From Flavobacteriales bacterium (GTDB taxonomy: Bacteria > Bacteroidota > Bacteroidia > Flavobacteriales_D > Sanyastnellaceae), in contig JANRAA010000257.1 in the NCBI GenBank assembly GCA_030728235.1, forward strand, positions 1,374-15,994: a DNA stretch of 14,621 nt. The letters are read 5' to 3'. Shown here in pieces: positions 1-7,244 of the stretch (positions are counted from its first letter, which is position 1; each line of letters opens with the position of its first letter). The notes beneath the pieces were generated by a model, which made no database searches, was not told the DNA's origin, and saw only the letters and a program-made list of their open reading frames with translations. Made by a program: the position numbers and the translations under genes.

Positions 1-78
1 GTTGTGTATGCCAAGCAGTCGGCAAAAAATCTGCCTTTCAACTCCTTCTTCACTTTGCCAAAATATTATTGCTTCTAA
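1..78. other. Left edge: possible fragment of a neighbouring gene, strand undecided
   Basis: The first bases are open in more than one frame. On the plus strand, frame 1 is open from the window edge to a TAA at 76-78, giving 25 residues that end in LPKYYCF; that would be a convergent gene whose stop overlaps the stop of the AtoE-type gene. On the minus strand, a GTG at 51-53 could open a gene beginning VKKELKGRFFADC that continues beyond the edge, 21 bases after the upstream stop. First-position purine bias slightly favours the minus-strand reading. Neither fragment is long enough to recognise a family. Confidence 0.25.
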
Positions 79-1451
79 AAAAACAGAACCGACAGTCCGT
101 ACACAATCATGCCTGTCATGAAAAGCAGCAATGTATAAGGAAATATCGCTTTTGCACTCAACCGAGTAATGCCTAGCAAGGGTAAAGCCCAAAATGGTTG
201 AAGCATATTGGTAACCTCATCGCCATAGGCAAAAGCTAAAATACATTTCGACAAAGGCAAACCATGATCCAACGCTCCTTGAATAACTATCGGACCTTGA
301 ACAGCCCATTGACCGCCACCTGATGGAATAAACACATTCACAATTGCTGCCGACAAAAATGTCAAAAAAGGAAAAGTGTCAGGTGTGCTTACCGACACCA
401 ATTGATTCGAAAAAAGCAGCAACAGTCCCGAACCTGTCATGATTCCCATGATCCCAAAATAAAGCGGGAATTGAAGCAAGATACCCGAGGCACCGCCAAT
501 CGCTTCTTCTCCATTCGAAATCACTTTTCTGACAGATGGATGAAATATTAGCACCAAAGAAAACAAAAATGCATTGATGAAATTCGGTGTCACCCAAGTC
601 AATGAGAGGAATGACATCCTAGGTACCTGTAGAACCAAAACCAGGAGTATAACCAGTCCAACAACACGACCGAACATCGATGAATCGTCGAGCCTATCGG
701 CGCCATCAGCCTTAAAAACAACCTCCTTATCGACCGCGGATTTCCGAAAGGCGTCTCCTTCCTTCGGCCGCCACTTCGACGCAATGTACAAGGTGAAAAG
801 CACCGCGATAAAAATTAGCAGCGAAACAACCATGTTCGATGATGAAAACACCGTATCGGCCAGCCCCAGCGAACTGGGGACATTCCCGTAAGTCTTTCCA
901 TTCAAGCCAGAGAGCTCCTGTAAATGTCCTTGTTCAGCAGCTTTTATCAGCGAAGAGCCACTTACCCCACCGTGCCAAACCAACAACCCTGTATATCCAG
1001 CAGCGCCGAGCAATGGATAGTTCATTTCGACGTCTTTCTCAGCAGCAGCCTCTCCCACCATACGCGCTAAAATTGCTCCAGCGATTAAGCCAAAACCCCA
1101 GTTAAAAAAGCCAATCGCCATGGTCACCGCACCTACCCCAACTGCGGCAGATGTCGCACTCCCTGCGATTGCCGAACTTAACCTGCGCAGCGCGCTATTT
1201 ACAACAGGTGCCAAAGCGAGCATGTGCCCTAACACCAGCATGAGCATCATCTGAAACGCAAAAACCAGCAGCGACGATTTAAAAATACCATCGTACCAAT
1301 CGGCTGCCAGCTTTGAAAACCGCTCTGCAACACTGCCTGAATAGTCGCCTATAAAAAGCGAAAGCGCCGCCGTCAACAAAGTCAACAGCAGCGCAATACT
1401 GAAAGGGGATGGTAGAAGACGGCGAAAAAAATCTGCGAATCGATCTACCAT
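75..1451 (-). CDS. atoE: AtoE-type short-chain fatty acid transporter (TIGR00366 family)
   Basis: A 458-residue multi-pass inner-membrane protein of the AtoE short-chain fatty acid transporter family, thought to carry acetoacetate, butyrate or similar small acids. E. coli AtoE is close in length, at about 440 residues. Visible hallmarks are hydrophobic helices throughout, NWGFGLI (117-123), WHGGVSGS (159-166), the glycine-rich loop PSGGGQWAVQGP (376-387) and GDEVTNMLQPFWALP (410-424). These conserved polar loops inside membrane segments are typical of the family. The ATG at 1451 lies 9 bases after the stop of the DUF3127 gene, so it is probably the last gene of a unit with that gene and the flavin reductase-like gene. 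No ato or ketoacid CoA-transferase genes are adjacent, so the real substrate is not shown by context. The gene symbol is by family, not proven function. Confidence 0.87.
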   Translation of the reverse strand: MVDRFADFFRRLLPSPFSIALLLTLLTAALSLFIGDYSGSVAERFSKLAADWYDGIFKSSLLVFAFQMMLMLVLGHMLALAPVVNSALRRLSSAIAGSATSAAVGVGAVTMAIGFFNWGFGLIAGAILARMVGEAAAEKDVEMNYPLLGAAGYTGLLVWHGGVSGSSLIKAAEQGHLQELSGLNGKTYGNVPSSLGLADTVFSSSNMVVSLLIFIAVLFTLYIASKWRPKEGDAFRKSAVDKEVVFKADGADRLDDSSMFGRVVGLVILLVLVLQVPRMSFLSLTWVTPNFINAFLFSLVLIFHPSVRKVISNGEEAIGGASGILLQFPLYFGIMGIMTGSGLLLLFSNQLVSVSTPDTFPFLTFLSAAIVNVFIPSGGGQWAVQGPIVIQGALDHGLPLSKCILAFAYGDEVTNMLQPFWALPLLGITRLSAKAIFPYTLLLFMTGMIVYGLSVLFF

Positions 1452-1460
1452 AATATGCTA

Positions 1461-1850
1461 TTAGAAAGGCAAGTCGTCATCGCCTTCATCAGAACCAAAA
1501 TCAGCATCTCCGCCAGTAGGCATTGGAGGTGGTGGAGGTGGTGGCACTGACCCCTGTTGAGGAGCTGATGAAGATGCATTGGCAGCACCAGCAGCTTCTA
1601 CTTTCCAAGCAACGAGGTTAACAAAAAACTTGCCCTGCCACTCGCTGCCGCGAAGGTCAAAACGCGCTACCACGCTATCTCCCTCTTTGAAAGACTTCAG
1701 CTGTTCAACTTTGTCTTTTACCAATTCCAACTTGATATCCTGTGGATATTGTTCTTCTGTTGTTACAACAAATTCTTGCTTAAAAAAGCCTGAATCGAAA
1801 CGCTGTTCATCCATAATGCGTTTGATTCTTCCTTTAAGTTCGTAGGCCAT
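1461..1850 (-). CDS. DUF3127 protein with SSB-like acidic C-terminal tail
   Basis: A small 129-residue protein of the DUF3127 family, common in Bacteroidota and of unknown biochemical function. Residues 1-85 form a compact, strand-rich domain with alternating charged and hydrophobic residues and conserved-looking blocks such as FFKQEFVVTTEE, FDLRGSEWQGKFFVNLVAW. A size and pattern like an OB fold is my inference. Residues 86-115 are a low-complexity linker rich in Ala, Ser and Gln that includes seven consecutive prolines (103-109). The protein ends GDDDLPF. This closely resembles the DDDIPF tail of bacterial single-stranded DNA-binding protein, which docks repair and replication enzymes. The layout of fold, flexible linker and acidic tip matches SSB. 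It lies 19 bases after the flavin reductase-like gene and 9 before the AtoE-type gene, so co-transcription is likely. Confidence 0.88.
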   Translation of the reverse strand: MAYELKGRIKRIMDEQRFDSGFFKQEFVVTTEEQYPQDIKLELVKDKVEQLKSFKEGDSVVARFDLRGSEWQGKFFVNLVAWKVEAAGAANASSSAPQQGSVPPPPPPPMPTGGDADFGSDEGDDDLPF

Positions 1851-1869
1851 GATATAGTTCTTACGTTGT

Positions 1870-2766
1870 TTATCCGTTATTAAATGCCAGGAGGGTCATC
1901 CAGGCTTCGTTTACTTTTCCTTTCGCTAAAAGTGCTTTTGCATGTACATGCAGGGTTTCTTCGAGTTTTGCAGGCTCATCTTGAAGGTCCAAGAATATAT
2001 CTGCCAACTCAAGTAGTTTGTACTCATTGACATCTGTTTCATCAGGAAGCGACTCAACATTTCCGAGGATGCCTAAATCATTACCTGATAGCACAGCGCT
2101 AAAGCGGATGTCGGCAGGCATGGCATCTACACCAATACCTAACCGTGCGATTGGTTTTGCAACCTCAAACATTGAACTTGCATCTGATTTTACATAAAAA
2201 TCGCCGCCGCAACGTCCAACAAGATTGATTTTAACTGGGTCTATCCTCCCATCTTCTGTCATCACATTCTCATTGATATGGATGCGCAAAATCTCACAAA
2301 TAACCAAGTTTCCGGCCCCACCCTTCTCACCGAGAGAAACAACATCGTTGACTCTGCATTCAAGTTGAACCGGACTTTCAGCAACCCGAAAAGGGCGCAC
2401 TAAGTCTGATGCTATTGGAGTTAAACCTGCTTTTTCAAATTCCGACACTCCTTGTGCATAATCAGTACTAGCAAGTGAACACTGCTGCACCAAGTCGAAA
2501 TCAACCACGTTGATAACCACTTCGTGATTCAGTTTCACATTCTCATAGGTATGCTTGGTTGAGCCATCTTTTCCCCTGCGGGCAGGAGAGAAAATAGCAA
2601 TGGGTGGATTGGCGGAGAAAATATTGAAGAAGCTAAAAGGGGCAAGATTTGGCCTACCTTCAGCATCAACGGTGCTTGCAAAAGCAATTGGGCGCGGTGC
2701 AACAGCACTCAACAACAGTCCGTGCAGTTTAGAAACATGAAGTTCTTTGGGGTCCAGAGATACCAT
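1870..2766 (-). CDS. Flavin reductase-like (FMN-binding split barrel) protein
   Basis: A 298-residue cytosolic protein whose first roughly 200 residues match the flavin reductase-like, FMN-binding split-barrel family. Seen directly: PRPIAFASTVDAEGRPNLAP (25-44), SFFNIFSANPP (45-55) and KDGSTKHTYENV (66-77). These are the usual segments around the FMN phosphate and isoalloxazine in this family. Members reduce flavins with NAD(P)H or use bound FMN for other redox reactions; the substrate cannot be read from the sequence. Residues about 240-298 form an extra, leucine- and alanine-rich, helical-looking tail that is not part of the core barrel. The ATG at 2766 is well supported by a consensus -7 element at 2783-2790, giving a short leader. 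It is likely the first gene of a unit with the DUF3127 and AtoE-type genes. Confidence 0.85.
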   Translation of the reverse strand: MVSLDPKELHVSKLHGLLLSAVAPRPIAFASTVDAEGRPNLAPFSFFNIFSANPPIAIFSPARRGKDGSTKHTYENVKLNHEVVINVVDFDLVQQCSLASTDYAQGVSEFEKAGLTPIASDLVRPFRVAESPVQLECRVNDVVSLGEKGGAGNLVICEILRIHINENVMTEDGRIDPVKINLVGRCGGDFYVKSDASSMFEVAKPIARLGIGVDAMPADIRFSAVLSGNDLGILGNVESLPDETDVNEYKLLELADIFLDLQDEPAKLEETLHVHAKALLAKGKVNEAWMTLLAFNNG

Positions 2767-2782
2767 AATTTCAATTGTTCAA

Positions 2783-2790
2783 CAAAGGTA
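2783..2790 (-). promoter_or_regulatory. Bacteroidota -7 promoter element for the flavin reductase-like gene
   Basis: The minus strand reads TACCTTTG, an exact match to the Bacteroidota sigma-A -7 consensus TAnnTTTG, 16 bases before the ATG. Transcription would start about 10 bases upstream of the gene. No TTG lies at the expected distance for a -33 element, so the call rests on the -7 alone. Confidence 0.5.
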
Positions 2791-2841
2791 GGAGATTAAA
2801 AAATGCTACTCCAGCCTATTTTGCGAATCACCACTTTAAGT

Positions 2842-3351
2842 TTATGAATGCGACCAACTTTCTTTTTCTACGTCATCGATACTGTCCAAAACCTTGGCTT
2901 TCAGTTTCGATTTAAATTCTACCAACCTTTTGAGTAAATCGGTATCACCAGCAGCTACTATCTGGGCAGCTAAAATCCCTGCGTTTCTTCCTCCGTCGAG
3001 AGCTACCGTGGCAACTGGAACGCCAGATGGCATCTGAAGAATCGAAAGTACACTATCCCAACCGTCTATCGAGTTGCTTGATTTAACAGGCACTCCAATC
3101 ACAGGCAAAGGAGTTACTGAAGCTGTCATTCCCGGAAGGTGCGCTGCACCGCCTGCTCCTGCGACTATTACTTTTAATCCGCGTGAAACAGCTGTAGAAG
3201 CGTACTCCATCATCCGCTCTGGTGTGCGGTGCGCTGACACAACAGTCATTTCAAAAGACACACCCAATTCTTTCAAGACGTCTCCTGCCTCTTTCATAAC
3301 GCGGAGATCAGACTTGCTTCCCATGATGATTCCAACTACTGGCTTTTCCAT
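2842..3351 (-). CDS. purE: N5-carboxyaminoimidazole ribonucleotide mutase (PurE, class I)
   Basis: PurE converts N5-CAIR to CAIR in de novo purine synthesis. The 169-residue length matches class I, octamer-forming PurE. Motifs seen: GSKSD (11-15) for phosphate binding, SAHRTP (39-44) with the catalytic histidine H41, AGAGGAAHLPGM (64-75), GVPVK (86-90), PSGVPVATV (108-116) and NAG (123-125). All key residues are present. The partner PurK, which makes N5-CAIR, is not in this window and presumably lies elsewhere. The start lies 9 bases after the stop of the nucleoside transporter gene, so the two are very probably one transcript, linking purine nucleoside uptake to purine synthesis. No purine riboswitch or separate promoter is visible between them. 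Confidence 0.97.
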   Translation of the reverse strand: MEKPVVGIIMGSKSDLRVMKEAGDVLKELGVSFEMTVVSAHRTPERMMEYASTAVSRGLKVIVAGAGGAAHLPGMTASVTPLPVIGVPVKSSNSIDGWDSVLSILQMPSGVPVATVALDGGRNAGILAAQIVAAGDTDLLKRLVEFKSKLKAKVLDSIDDVEKESWSHS

Positions 3352-3360
3352 AAGTATGAA

Positions 3361-4635
3361 TTATAACAACATCCCGGCTATGCCGGCTGTGAATAAACAT
3401 GCGATTGTACCGCCTCTTAATGCGCGCACTCCCAAACTCGACAACAATGCTTTTCGCTCAGGAATCAATGACCCAATTCCGCCAATCTGAATGCCTATGG
3501 ACGCGAAATTTGCAAAACCACAAAGGACATAAGTAGCGATGATGATTGATTTTTCTTCTTTAAAACTTGAAGACGTTTTCAAATCTCCGAGTGTCACGTA
3601 AGCGTAAAACTCATTCAATATCGTCTTCTCTCCCAAAAGCTGTCCGACCAGCAAGGCATCTTCAGAACATACTCCGAGCATCCAGGCGATGGGTGCTCCA
3701 ACATACCCCAACAGCATTTCAAACGACAAGGTGGCGTACGGAGTGTTTTCTGCAATAACATTATTCAACCCAGTGAAGCCGCCTACAGCGCCGAGAATAT
3801 AGTTACCGAAATAAATAAATGCAGTAAACACCAAAAGCATGGCGCCGACATTGATTGCCAATTTCAAACCATCGCTTGTACCATTTGCCACAGCTTCCAG
3901 CACATTCGACCCCAATTTATCTTTGCTGATCTCCATGCGTTGATCATACGACTCCGTTTCTGGAACCAACAGTTTAGCCGCTGCGATGGCAGCTGGGGCC
4001 GACATAATCGATGCTGTTAGGAGATGCTTCGCAAAAACAGCCTTTTGCACAGGGTCATCGCCTCCAAGAAAGTTGATATACGAAGCCAAAACACCACCTG
4101 CGATTGTAGCCATACCTCCTGTCATGAGGCACATGATCTCAGACTTGGTCATGCTGCCCAAGAAAGGGCGAACCAGCAGTGGCGACTCCGTTTGACCAAG
4201 AAATACGTTACCAGCGGCAGACAGACTCTCTGACCCTGAAAGTTGCAGCGTCTTCTTCATCACCCAAGCGAAAGCATATACAATGAGTTGAAGTATGCCC
4301 AAATAATACATGAGGGCCGACAAAGCAGAGAAAAACACAATTGTTGGAAGAACACGAAAGGCGAAGTTCAATAGAGCTCCGTCTACCTTGCCCCCATCAG
4401 TAAAACTACCGAGCAAGAAATCTGTCCCGAAATCTGTAAATGAAATGACTTTTACGAATCCACGAGCGAGCCAATCGAAGCCAGCGTCTACATAAGGCAC
4501 CTTTAAGATGAGCACCGCGAGCACTATCTGGAGCACAAAAGCCCCTCCGACAGTGCGCCAATTGATTGCTTTTCTGTTGGTACTAAGCAAGTAGCCAATA
4601 CCCACTAAAACAGCTATTCCTAGAATTGCACGCAT
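3361..4635 (-). CDS. nupC: Concentrative nucleoside transporter (NupC/CNT family)
   Basis: A 424-residue inner-membrane nucleoside symporter of the CNT family, close in length to the structurally known Vibrio cholerae CNT (about 418). Substrate-site motifs are intact: N143 and GQTES (147-151) contact the nucleobase and cation, SIMSAPA (209-215) is the family signature loop, E342 in NEF (341-343) and N376/S379 in NFASI bind the ribose hydroxyls. By similarity to the V. cholerae protein it is probably Na+-coupled, though the cation cannot be fixed from sequence. The ATG at 4635 follows a 110-base gap after the upstream nuclease gene, which should hold its promoter. I see no clean TAnnTTTG there, only the looser TTTTGCTAATTTGC. 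It is followed 9 bases later by purE. Confidence 0.94.
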   Translation of the reverse strand: MRAILGIAVLVGIGYLLSTNRKAINWRTVGGAFVLQIVLAVLILKVPYVDAGFDWLARGFVKVISFTDFGTDFLLGSFTDGGKVDGALLNFAFRVLPTIVFFSALSALMYYLGILQLIVYAFAWVMKKTLQLSGSESLSAAGNVFLGQTESPLLVRPFLGSMTKSEIMCLMTGGMATIAGGVLASYINFLGGDDPVQKAVFAKHLLTASIMSAPAAIAAAKLLVPETESYDQRMEISKDKLGSNVLEAVANGTSDGLKLAINVGAMLLVFTAFIYFGNYILGAVGGFTGLNNVIAENTPYATLSFEMLLGYVGAPIAWMLGVCSEDALLVGQLLGEKTILNEFYAYVTLGDLKTSSSFKEEKSIIIATYVLCGFANFASIGIQIGGIGSLIPERKALLSSLGVRALRGGTIACLFTAGIAGMLL

Positions 4636-4745
4636 AGAAATGTCCTCACGATTAAGAACGGCAAATTAGCAAAATCCTAGGGATAGGGAATTAAGTACGG
4701 TCGATGAATAATCGCGACTTATCGAGAACTTTCTCACAAAAAGAA

Positions 4746-5342
4746 TCAGTCGCTGCTCCGTTTCTGAATTTCGTCACGCAGCATTGATGCGCGCTCATAG
4801 TCTTCTCTTTCAATCGCTATGTTCAACTCATTCTCGAGTTCATCAATAGACATCACAGTAGCATCTGTTGGGGCAGGGCTATCAGACTCATCGCTTTCAA
4901 AATATTCCTCGGTAGCTTTTTCGGTTTCGACATCTTCAGCATTCACGCCAGCAGCATCGAGGATGAAATCGTAACAATAAATGGGACAGTTGAAGCGGAC
5001 AGCGATAGCTACGGCATCAGAAGTGCGGGAGTCAATCTCTGCTTTCTTACCATCTAAATTGGTGATGATGCGTGCAAAGAAAATTCCTTCAAGCAAATTG
5101 TAGATGATGATTTCATCTACTTTGATTCCGTATGAATGCGCGAAGGTTTTGAAAAGATCATGCGTTAACGGACGACTAGGCGTCATCTTCTCAAGTTCAA
5201 TGGCAATAGCCTGAGCCTCATGTCCACCAATAACAATAGGCAACTTACGCTTTCCATTTACTTCACTTAGCACCAAAGCGTAAGCACCGCTGGTAGAACC
5301 GCTTGGAGCAATATCAGAGATTTCGAGTTCGATCTTTTCCAT
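4746..5342 (-). CDS. Bifunctional nuclease family (DUF151) protein with C-terminal UVR motif
   Basis: A 198-residue protein. Residues 1 to about 130 are the bifunctional nuclease (BFN, formerly DUF151) domain, with LPIVIGGHEAQAIA (34-47), the RPLTHDL segment (57-63) and SRTSDAVAIAVRFNCPIY (105-122), which are the family hallmarks. Residues about 140-165 are an acidic, Ser- and Pro-containing linker. Residues 166-196 (IDELENELNIAIEREDYERA then MLRDEIQKR) form a UVR motif, the helical hairpin that in UvrB and UvrC mediates protein contacts. Some plant and archaeal relatives have been described as acting on DNA and RNA; function in Bacteroidota is not established. It has its own promoter (5380-5408) and a hairpin leader (5352-5373). 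This is a solid family call, with the biochemical role unproven. Confidence 0.9.
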   Translation of the reverse strand: MEKIELEISDIAPSGSTSGAYALVLSEVNGKRKLPIVIGGHEAQAIAIELEKMTPSRPLTHDLFKTFAHSYGIKVDEIIIYNLLEGIFFARIITNLDGKKAEIDSRTSDAVAIAVRFNCPIYCYDFILDAAGVNAEDVETEKATEEYFESDESDSPAPTDATVMSIDELENELNIAIEREDYERASMLRDEIQKRSSD

Positions 5343-5351
5343 ATAAACAAG

Positions 5352-5373
5352 CGGGAAGCACTAAGGCTTCCCG
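5352..5373 (-). promoter_or_regulatory. Stem-loop in the leader of the bifunctional nuclease mRNA
   Basis: A perfect 8-bp inverted repeat, CGGGAAGC (5352-5359) and GCTTCCCG (5366-5373), with a 6-base loop. It ends 9 bases before the ATG at 5342. The predicted transcription start from the promoter at 5380-5408 lies right at the outer edge of the stem, so the hairpin would form the extreme 5' end of the message. It could protect the end or affect ribosome access. The alternative is an etfA terminator, but the following minus-strand sequence (CTTGTTTATAT) is a weak U tract and the promoter would then lie upstream of the terminator. Confidence 0.55.
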
Positions 5374-5379
5374 TGTTTG

Positions 5380-5408
5380 CAAAAGTAATAATTTTTTGAG
5401 GTCAACAA
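5380..5408 (-). promoter_or_regulatory. Promoter of the bifunctional nuclease gene
   Basis: On the minus strand a TTG (5408-5406) stands 18 bases from TACTTTTG (5387-5380), which exactly fits the Bacteroidota -7 consensus TAnnTTTG; the -33 spacing is also near the usual value. It lies in the 70-base gap after etfA, so this gene need not depend on the etfBA transcript. Confidence 0.6.
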
Positions 5409-5412
5409 GTCA

Positions 5413-6360
5413 TTAATGTGACTTGAAAGACTTCGCCGCTTCAATAAGCTTTGGCAACACCTCGAAGGCATCACCAACAATACCGTAATCAGCCGCTTTA
5501 AAGAATGGTGCTTCTGGATCTTTGTTTATTACAACAATCACTTTCGAACCATTCACACCAGCCAAGTGCTGGATAGCTCCGGAGATACCGATTGCGAAAT
5601 ATAAGGTCGGACGAATGGCAATACCTGTTTGTCCTACGTGTTCATGGTGAGGCCTCCAACCAATGTCGGCAACCGGACGAGAGCAAGCAGTAGCAGCACC
5701 AAAGATAGACGCCAATTCTTCAACAGGACCCCAATTCTCTGGCCCCTTCATACCACGACCTGCTGAAACAACGATATCTGCCTCAGGCAAAGGAACTGCG
5801 CCGTCGGTAGATGTTGGCTTAAACGATCTTACTTTCACCGAAGAACTTCCTGCGTCACCATTGAATGTTTCAACGCTCGCAGTTCCATCTGTGCGATGAA
5901 GTCCGAATGAATTCGGCACGATACTAATAACCTTCTTACCTGTCTTCAAGCTCACATCGGCCATCGCCTTACCGCTAAAAACTGATTTACGGACAACATA
6001 CCCCGCACTGGTATCAGGCAACGAAATAGCACCTGCAACAATGCCTGCGTTCATGCGAACGGCCACACGCGGCGCAACTGCTTTTCCAGAGTTGTCGTGC
6101 GAAAAAACAACGACATCTGCACCTGTTTGGGCAGCAGCATCAGTTACCAATTTCGCAATTTGTCCGGCGTCGAGGTTTTCAGTCGCATTGTGCAACACTT
6201 TCGCAGCTCCAAAAGCTCCCATACCCCCATCACCATTTAACGTGCCGTGACAAAAAGCAACAACGTCACCCGCATTCATTTTAGAAGCGTACGACAGTGC
6301 CTCAAGAGATCCCTTTGAAGCCTTACCATCGTGTAAATCTGTATATACTAAAACTGACAT
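5413..6360 (-). CDS. etfA: Electron transfer flavoprotein alpha subunit
   Basis: The FAD-carrying alpha subunit of ETF, which accepts electrons from acyl-CoA and other dehydrogenases and passes them on, usually to a membrane quinone reductase. It has 315 residues, normal for the family. FAD-binding elements are all visible in the C-terminal half: GRGMKG (201-206), SRPVAD (227-232), HEHVGQTG (239-246), the ETF-alpha signature around GISGAIQHLAG (258-268) and NKDPEAPFF (279-287). The N-terminal half is the typical alpha/beta domain that pairs with the beta subunit. The start lies 18 bases after the etfB stop, so the two are co-transcribed from the divergent region at about 7150. No ETF dehydrogenase or acyl-CoA dehydrogenase is adjacent, so the electron donor is not revealed by context. 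Confidence 0.97.
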   Translation of the reverse strand: MSVLVYTDLHDGKASKGSLEALSYASKMNAGDVVAFCHGTLNGDGGMGAFGAAKVLHNATENLDAGQIAKLVTDAAAQTGADVVVFSHDNSGKAVAPRVAVRMNAGIVAGAISLPDTSAGYVVRKSVFSGKAMADVSLKTGKKVISIVPNSFGLHRTDGTASVETFNGDAGSSSVKVRSFKPTSTDGAVPLPEADIVVSAGRGMKGPENWGPVEELASIFGAATACSRPVADIGWRPHHEHVGQTGIAIRPTLYFAIGISGAIQHLAGVNGSKVIVVINKDPEAPFFKAADYGIVGDAFEVLPKLIEAAKSFKSH

Positions 6361-6378
6361 TTTCTTCTGATTTAAGGA

Positions 6379-7119
6379 TTAGATAACCTTCGCGTCTTCG
6401 TGCAACAAGCGAATTAACTCTTCAGGATGGTCTGCATCCACATACTTGCAAGCACCTTTTGGAGCCGGCAATGTATACGAAACGATTTCAGCAGTTTGAT
6501 CTACTGAAACAGCTGCGATAACATTCAACGGCTTGGTGCGAGCTGCCATGATGCCACGCATATTTGGAATGCGCTGCTCTGCAAGTCCTTTGGCAGCGCT
6601 CAAGACAAAAGGTCCTGTTACTTCCAACACTTCCATTCCGCCCTGAACTTCGCGTTCAACTATTGCAGTAGAACCTTCCATCGTCAGCGAAGTAGCAAGC
6701 GATAGATAAGGCATGTTCAACATTTCAGCTACCATACCTCCAACCAAAGAAGAGTTGTAGTTGATTGTTTCTTTACCACAAAGAATCAAATCGAACCCTT
6801 GATCTTTCGCATAAGCAGCGATCTGACTCGCTACTACAAACGAATCTCCAGTCTCAAGGTCTACGCGTACAGCATCATCGGCCCCAATGGCCAATGCTTT
6901 GCGAATAATTGGCTCATTGTCGGCACCTCCCACAGTAATGGTTGTTACGTTTCCGCCCAAAGCCTCTTTCAACTCGATTCCCTTCACAAGAGCGTACCAC
7001 TCATCGTAAGGGTTTACAATGTACTGAACACCGTTTTCATCGAATTTGGTGTTATTATCGGTGAAAGCTATCCGCGACGTAGTGTCTGGTGCTTTGCTGA
7101 TACATACCAATATCTTCAT
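6379..7119 (-). CDS. etfB: Electron transfer flavoprotein beta subunit
   Basis: The beta subunit of ETF, 246 residues from the ATG at 7119, the normal length for this family. It starts MKILVCISKAPDT, the conserved first strand. The frame stays open 50 codons further upstream, to 7269, but that extension resembles nothing in the family and contains a good -7 element, so I reject the longer start. Motifs: VNPYDEWY (35-42), GADNEPIIRKALAIGADDAV (65-84) and REVQGGMEVLEVTGP (156-170), the ETF-beta signature region. The nucleotide loop reads CGKETINYNSSLVGGM (114-129), where many ETF-beta proteins have a more acidic Asp-rich version; this may be normal for Bacteroidota. It forms an operon with etfA and is divergent from pdhB. 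Confidence 0.96.
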   Translation of the reverse strand: MKILVCISKAPDTTSRIAFTDNNTKFDENGVQYIVNPYDEWYALVKGIELKEALGGNVTTITVGGADNEPIIRKALAIGADDAVRVDLETGDSFVVASQIAAYAKDQGFDLILCGKETINYNSSLVGGMVAEMLNMPYLSLATSLTMEGSTAIVEREVQGGMEVLEVTGPFVLSAAKGLAEQRIPNMRGIMAARTKPLNVIAAVSVDQTAEIVSYTLPAPKGACKYVDADHPEELIRLLHEDAKVI

Positions 7120-7143
7120 ATTCTTATATTTTATTCTGGCCTG

Positions 7144-7151
7144 CAAACTTA
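7144..7151 (-). promoter_or_regulatory. Bacteroidota -7 promoter element for etfBA
   Basis: The minus strand reads TAAGTTTG, an exact TAnnTTTG match, 24 bases upstream of the chosen etfB ATG. It predicts a leader of about 20 bases and rules against the 50-codon upstream extension. No TTG is found at the expected -33 distance, so this is a -7-only call. Confidence 0.5.
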
Positions 7152-7244
7152 ACCATTTTTGGCCGCTTAAGTTCGCCCGAAAGTTAAGTTCAATTTCGTA
7201 TGCACGCATAATATTTCGAACGTTTTTTTGAAATAACTGATTCT

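Noticed and set aside
1517..1543. GGT/GGA triplet repeat resembling a microsatellite
   Set aside because: It encodes the polyproline run in the linker of the DUF3127 protein and is explained by that coding sequence.
4701..4724. Imperfect palindrome around TCGCGA between the nuclease and nupC genes
   Set aside because: Arms pair only after unequal bulges; too weak to call an operator or terminator without comparison to relatives.
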